A DNA stretch of 64,000 nucleotides from an uncultured Candidatus Binatia bacterium (lineage in GTDB: Bacteria; Desulfobacterota; Binatia; Bin18): NCBI GenBank assembly GCA_958296235.1, contig OY282457.1, positions 3,157,338 to 3,221,337 on the forward strand, given 5' to 3'. Both the position numbers and the translations under genes were made by a program. This document shows positions 60,406 to 64,000 of the stretch, piece by piece. Each line of letters begins with the position of its first letter. The stretch's first letter is position 1. The notes below the pieces were generated by a model, which saw nothing but the letters and a program-made list of their open reading frames with translations, was not told the DNA's origin and searched no databases.

Positions 60406-61434
60406 ATGAAATTTGGTCTGTTAATGCCGTTCTGGAATCCGGCTCGCTGGGAGCGGCCCTTTCCTGAACTGTATCAGGACCTGCTGGACCAAATCGTCAG
60501 AGTCGAGGAACTTGGCTACGATAATATCTGGTTGACTGAGCACCACTTCGATGCCGACGGCTGGTCGCCTGCGCTGTTGCCCCTGGCGGCTGGTATTGCC
60601 ACCCGCACGACCCGCATCCGGATTGGCACATTTATTCTCATTCTGCCCTTTCAACATGCCTTACGCGTGGCCGAGGATGCCGTCACCGCGGATATTCTGT
60701 CCAATGGCCGGTTCGATCTTGGTGTGGGCAAAGGCTATCGCACTCAGGAATTTACTGCCTTTGGTTTTCCCCGTGAGCAGCGCGATGCGCGTCTGGAAGA
60801 AGACCTCGCTGTTCTGCAGGGACTCTGGACAAACGAGTCCTTCTCTTTTGACGGGGACTATTATCAGCTCAAAGATGTTCGTCTCACTCCACGCCCCGTC
60901 CAGCAGCCTCATCCGCCGATTTGGATTGGCGCCCGCGGCAAGAAAGCGGTTCAGCGAGCGGCACGAATGGGGTTTCACCTGATGGGCACGGGAGAGGTTG
61001 CCCAGCAGCGAGCCTATGACGATGAGTTGGAACGGAATGGCCGGAATCCGAAAGATTACTATCTGGCCCAACTGCGCTGGGTGTACGTGGCAGAGAGTCG
61101 GGACAAAGCCTGGGACATCGTCGGTGAGCATATGCATTATCTCTTCTCCTCTGCTTTTCCGTTGCTCAAAGAAGCCGGAGACCTGCGGGCCGACCGAGCT
61201 ATGGAGCGGGTGCCCAGCATTGAGGAACTGCGCAATATCGATCCCACCATTCCGGGCGGGGCGCCCATTGTGGGAACGCCGGACGATTGTATTCAGGCCT
61301 TACAACGCTACCAGGACGAAACGCGGGTGACCCATTTGGCTATGGGCATGCATCTGCCAGGACTCGCCCTGGACAAGGTGACCGAGTGCCTTGAACTCTT
61401 TGCTCAGGAGGTCATGCCGCATTTTCGCTCATGA
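60406..61434 (+). CDS. LLM-class flavin-dependent oxidoreductase
   Basis: A 342-residue luciferase-like TIM-barrel enzyme. MKFGLLMPFWNPARW, YDNIWLTEHHFDADGWSPAL, RIGTFILILPFQHALRVAED and LSNGRFDLGVGKGYRTQEF are the family core, with PHPPIWIGARGKKAVQRAAR further on. GTAGGAGGGGTAAT precedes the ATG at 60406. It oxidises a small substrate with FMNH2 or F420. It heads a plus-strand set with a D-aminoacylase-like and an ACMSD-like amidohydrolase. Confidence 0.92.
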   Translation: MKFGLLMPFWNPARWERPFPELYQDLLDQIVRVEELGYDNIWLTEHHFDADGWSPALLPLAAGIATRTTRIRIGTFILILPFQHALRVAEDAVTADILSNGRFDLGVGKGYRTQEFTAFGFPREQRDARLEEDLAVLQGLWTNESFSFDGDYYQLKDVRLTPRPVQQPHPPIWIGARGKKAVQRAARMGFHLMGTGEVAQQRAYDDELERNGRNPKDYYLAQLRWVYVAESRDKAWDIVGEHMHYLFSSAFPLLKEAGDLRADRAMERVPSIEELRNIDPTIPGGAPIVGTPDDCIQALQRYQDETRVTHLAMGMHLPGLALDKVTECLELFAQEVMPHFRS

Positions 61435-61601
61435 GGAGACTAGAAGGACGCGAAACACGCGGAGTGAAGGGGAAAAAAGATGGCAAACGACTGCCACGGC
61501 AGAGCCCCTCCAGGTAAGAGATTTATTTTTTCCGCCTGAAGGTTGACAGCCGATTTTTCTAAGAGTATGGCGAAAGTAAAGCACGGGTAAAGGAGGACAG
61601 C

Positions 61602-63344
61602 ATGCCACAATTCGATACAGTGATTAAGAACGGCACGATCGTCGATGGAACGAAGGTGCCCCGCTACCAGGCCGACCTTGGTATCAAGGACGGAAAAGTT
61701 GCTGAGATTGGGAAACTCAGCAGCAGCGACGCCAAAAAAGAGATTGATGCCAGCGGGCAGATCGTTGCTCCGGGGTTCATTGATCTGCACACCCACTATG
61801 ATGCCCAGCTGCACTGGGACCCGTACTGCACCATCGGCAGTTGGCACGGTGTGACCACCGTCACCATTGGGAATTGCGGGTTTGGTTTTGCCCCGTTGCG
61901 GGCGGAAGACGCCGACCGGGCCATGCTGGCCTTGTCCCGTACCGAAGCGATTCCCCTGGAGCCCATGCGGGTGTCGATGAAGGTGGACTGGGAAACCTTC
62001 CCGCAATACATGGACCGTCTGTCCCGTATGCCCTTGGGCGTCAATGTCTCTCATCTCTTCCCGCTGGCCCCGGCAGTGGCGTATGTGATGGGTGGTTTTG
62101 ATGATGCCAAGAAGCGCTTCCCAAATAAAGAAGAGATGGACACCATTACCGGCCTGTACAAGGAAGCCGTGAAGGCTGGGGCCGCGGGTTGGTCCGCCCA
62201 GCGTCTGGTGCCCGAGAGTCGGGTGTCTGTGCAGCGCGACTATGACGGCACGCCGATGATCACCGACATCCTGCCGGATGAGTTCTATATGGATATGGCC
62301 AAAGCCATGAACGAAGTCGGTGAGGGCTGTATCCAGTTTACCCAGTCCGGGGCAAGTGAAAGCACCTTTGGGGTTGAGGATGACTTCAAATTCCTCGAAA
62401 AGATGACCAAGACCGCGGGTCAGCCGCTGCTGTACAACGCCATGTTAATCAGCGATAAGCATCCTGAGTCCCACCAGGCCCAGTTGAATTGGGTCAATGC
62501 GGCGAACGAACGCGGCGCGCGCGTGTTCGGACAGGGCGTCACCGCCCGGGCTCCAGTGCGGATGACCCTGGAAGACTGGAACCTGTTTGACGGGATTCCG
62601 GCCTGGAAGGAAGCCACGCTCGGAACGGTCGAAGAGCGCAAAGCCAAACTGTCGAAGCCTGAACTGCGCAAGGAAATGCGCGAAGACTACGACGGTGGCG
62701 GCATGGAAACCATGAATATCGTCTTCGGTGAGTTTGACAAGTTTATTGCGCGCAAGGTTCGCAATACCGGACTCAAACTCCAATATGAGGGCATGTCCGT
62801 GCAGCAGATTGCCGAGAAGGAAGGCAAGCATGTCATCGACGCCATGCTCGACCTGTCCGTGGCTGACGATCTGCGCACCGAGTGGGCCGGCCCCGTGTCC
62901 AATGCCAACATCGAGGGCTACAAGGAACTGATGGGCTCGCCCTACACGCTGCCGGGTGTGTCGGATGGTGGGGCGCACGTGAAGTTCATTACGCCGGCTA
63001 TCTATCCGACCGAAGTCCTGTCCTGGCTGGTACGCGAGCAGGGCGTCATGAGTCTGGAAGAAGCGCACTTCCGCCTGAGCGGGATCATGGCCTGGGCTGC
63101 GGGCATTAAAGACCGTGGGACGTTGCGTCAAGGTCAAGCGGCCGACATCGTGGTCTACGATATCAACACCGTGAACGCTTTGCCGGGCGAGATCGCTCAC
63201 GACCTGCCGGCCAATGAGTGGCGGCGAGTCCAGAAAGCCGAAGGCTATAAGCATATTCTGGTGAACGGCGAAGAGACCTTCCAGAATGGGGAATGCACCG
63301 GGAATACCTCGGGCGCACTCCTCCGTAACGGTACGGCCCGCTAG
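61602..63344 (+). CDS. N-acyl-D-amino-acid deacylase-type amidohydrolase
   Basis: A 580-residue paralogue of the enzyme at 45291. FDTVIKNGTIVDGTKVPRYQ, VAPGFIDLHTHYDAQLHWDP (HxH metal site), GVTTVTIGNCGFGFAPLRAE, AAGWSAQRLVPESRVSVQRD and YTLPGVSDGGAHVKFITPAI are shared. AAAGGAGGACAGC precedes the ATG at 61602. A zinc hydrolase of N-acyl-D-amino acids or cyclic amides is likely. A strong terminator follows. The large antisense open frame in this region is a shadow of its G+C-rich codons. Confidence 0.92.
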   Translation: MPQFDTVIKNGTIVDGTKVPRYQADLGIKDGKVAEIGKLSSSDAKKEIDASGQIVAPGFIDLHTHYDAQLHWDPYCTIGSWHGVTTVTIGNCGFGFAPLRAEDADRAMLALSRTEAIPLEPMRVSMKVDWETFPQYMDRLSRMPLGVNVSHLFPLAPAVAYVMGGFDDAKKRFPNKEEMDTITGLYKEAVKAGAAGWSAQRLVPESRVSVQRDYDGTPMITDILPDEFYMDMAKAMNEVGEGCIQFTQSGASESTFGVEDDFKFLEKMTKTAGQPLLYNAMLISDKHPESHQAQLNWVNAANERGARVFGQGVTARAPVRMTLEDWNLFDGIPAWKEATLGTVEERKAKLSKPELRKEMREDYDGGGMETMNIVFGEFDKFIARKVRNTGLKLQYEGMSVQQIAEKEGKHVIDAMLDLSVADDLRTEWAGPVSNANIEGYKELMGSPYTLPGVSDGGAHVKFITPAIYPTEVLSWLVREQGVMSLEEAHFRLSGIMAWAAGIKDRGTLRQGQAADIVVYDINTVNALPGEIAHDLPANEWRRVQKAEGYKHILVNGEETFQNGECTGNTSGALLRNGTAR

Positions 63345-63388
63345 GCGATTCGCTGAGCGCGGTCCCCCGAGTATCGGAACCAACTGAC

Positions 63389-63429
63389 GGGGAACCGGAG
63401 AAATACTCTCCGGTTCCCCGTTTTTTTTG
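63389..63429 (+). terminator. Rho-independent terminator
   Basis: GGGGAACCGGAGA and TCTCCGGTTCCCC pair perfectly over 13 bases around AATAC, followed by GTTTTTTTTT. It lies 45 bases after the D-aminoacylase-type stop. Confidence 0.95.
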
Positions 63430-63461
63430 TGTGCTCTATATCCATAAAGGAGGAATCGTAG

Positions 63462-64000
63462 ATGGCGGTAGATACCCAAGGTTATGTGTCTGCGGACGGT
63501 CATGTTGTTGAGCCAGCAGACCTCTGGACCACGCGCATGGACAAACGGTTTCGTGACCGCGCCCCGCGGGTCGAAGCGCGCGAGGATGCTGACTATTACA
63601 TTATTGATGGGCTGACGCCATTTCCGGTTGGGCTCGAAGGCGCCACCATGGAAGACAAGCTCGCCGGCAACATCGAGACTATGGCGAGTCGGCACGCGGA
63701 TACACGACCAGGGGCATGGGACCCACAGCAGCGACTGCTTGACCAGGACCTGGACCATGTCCGGGCTGAGGTTATTTACGCGGGCGCGTTCGGCCTCCAG
63801 TTCTTCACGCTTCAGGACGCCGAATACCAGCGCGAAGCCATGCGGGTCTATAACGACTGGCTGAGTGAATTCTGCGCCGCCGCGCCAGATCGACTGCTTG
63901 GTGCGGGCTTACTGCCCGTGCGCGGCCCGCTCGAATGGGCCTGTGAGGAAGCCGAGCGTTGCGCCAAGCAGGGTCTGCGGACCCTCACGATTCCCGCGGA
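63462..64000 (+). CDS. ACMSD-like amidohydrolase (3' end cut by window edge)
   Basis: The first 179 residues of an amidohydrolase-2 protein. GYVSADGHVVEPADLWTTRM gives the D-x-H metal site near the N-terminus. DLDHVRAEVIYAGAFGLQFF and MRVYNDWLSEFCAAAPDRLL are typical. AAAGGAGGAATCGTAG precedes the ATG at 63462. It runs off the window; the full protein is expected to be about 380 residues. It follows the terminator, so has its own promoter. Confidence 0.9.
   Translation, partial: MAVDTQGYVSADGHVVEPADLWTTRMDKRFRDRAPRVEAREDADYYIIDGLTPFPVGLEGATMEDKLAGNIETMASRHADTRPGAWDPQQRLLDQDLDHVRAEVIYAGAFGLQFFTLQDAEYQREAMRVYNDWLSEFCAAAPDRLLGAGLLPVRGPLEWACEEAERCAKQGLRTLTIPA

Noticed and set aside
62445..63758. 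437-codon minus-strand open frame
   Set aside because: Antisense shadow of the D-aminoacylase-type gene and the start of the last amidohydrolase; spans a strong terminator and has no family features.

Overview
The window looks like a chromosome segment of an uncultivated Gram-negative bacterium, about 57-60% G+C by eye. It encodes an LptF/LptG-type LPS exporter, sphingolipid-synthesis genes, a lanthanide-type PQQ methanol dehydrogenase, and many amidohydrolase and LLM-class flavin oxidoreductase genes. That mix is reported from Binatota/Tectomicrobia-like lineages, but the assignment is inference and no rRNA or marker set is present. I saw no tRNA, rRNA, CRISPR array, insertion sequence or prophage.

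Layout. 1-6.3 kb: uvrB (cut by the window start), a cupredoxin, small membrane genes, and a pcm / LptF-LptG fusion pair. 6.3-9.2 kb: sugar- or choline-type nucleotidyltransferase, GT4 glycosyltransferase and a kinase-like gene broken by one in-frame TGA. 9.3-13.3 kb: acyl-CoA dehydrogenase, SDR, a 2-oxoglutarate oxygenase and phosphoglycerate mutase. 13.3-28.7 kb: envelope-lipid region with a three-domain GT8/methyltransferase/ELM1 protein, an MsbA-like ABC exporter, two CDP-alcohol phosphatidyltransferases with divergent N-domains, a MobA-like nucleotidyltransferase, a DAG-kinase-like enzyme, a Tam41-like cytidylyltransferase, a desaturase and a degenerate HtrA-like protein. 28.9-32.5 kb: a three-gene operon resembling the bacterial ceramide pathway (epimerase/CerR, serine palmitoyltransferase, GNAT-type ceramide synthase), with a fatty-acid hydroxylase nearby at 33.6 kb. 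Together these suggest a pathway making ceramide and possibly activating ceramide-1-phosphate to CDP-ceramide for headgroup attachment. This is the most interesting system in the window.

32.5-33.1 kb: an AhpD-like gene in which an in-frame TGA occupies the second cysteine of CxxC and is followed by a good bacterial SECIS-like hairpin, so a probable selenoprotein. 34.5-44.6 kb: amidohydrolase, membrane protein, xoxF, a XoxJ-cytochrome c (XoxG-like) fusion, a 1118-residue cyclase/ATPase/TPR regulator and a beta-propeller. 45-55 kb and 60.4-64 kb: catabolic genes (D-aminoacylase-type and ACMSD-type amidohydrolases, LLM oxidoreductases, NIPSNAP, hydrolases). 55.4-60.1 kb: an apparent insertion with a CobW-type GTPase, a truncated DUF1636 metal-binding gene, an FAD oxidoreductase ending in a cysteine cluster, and a WD40 protein. 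Its left edge is a chimeric junction, and it contains a 79-bp imperfect direct repeat of the cobW 3' end.
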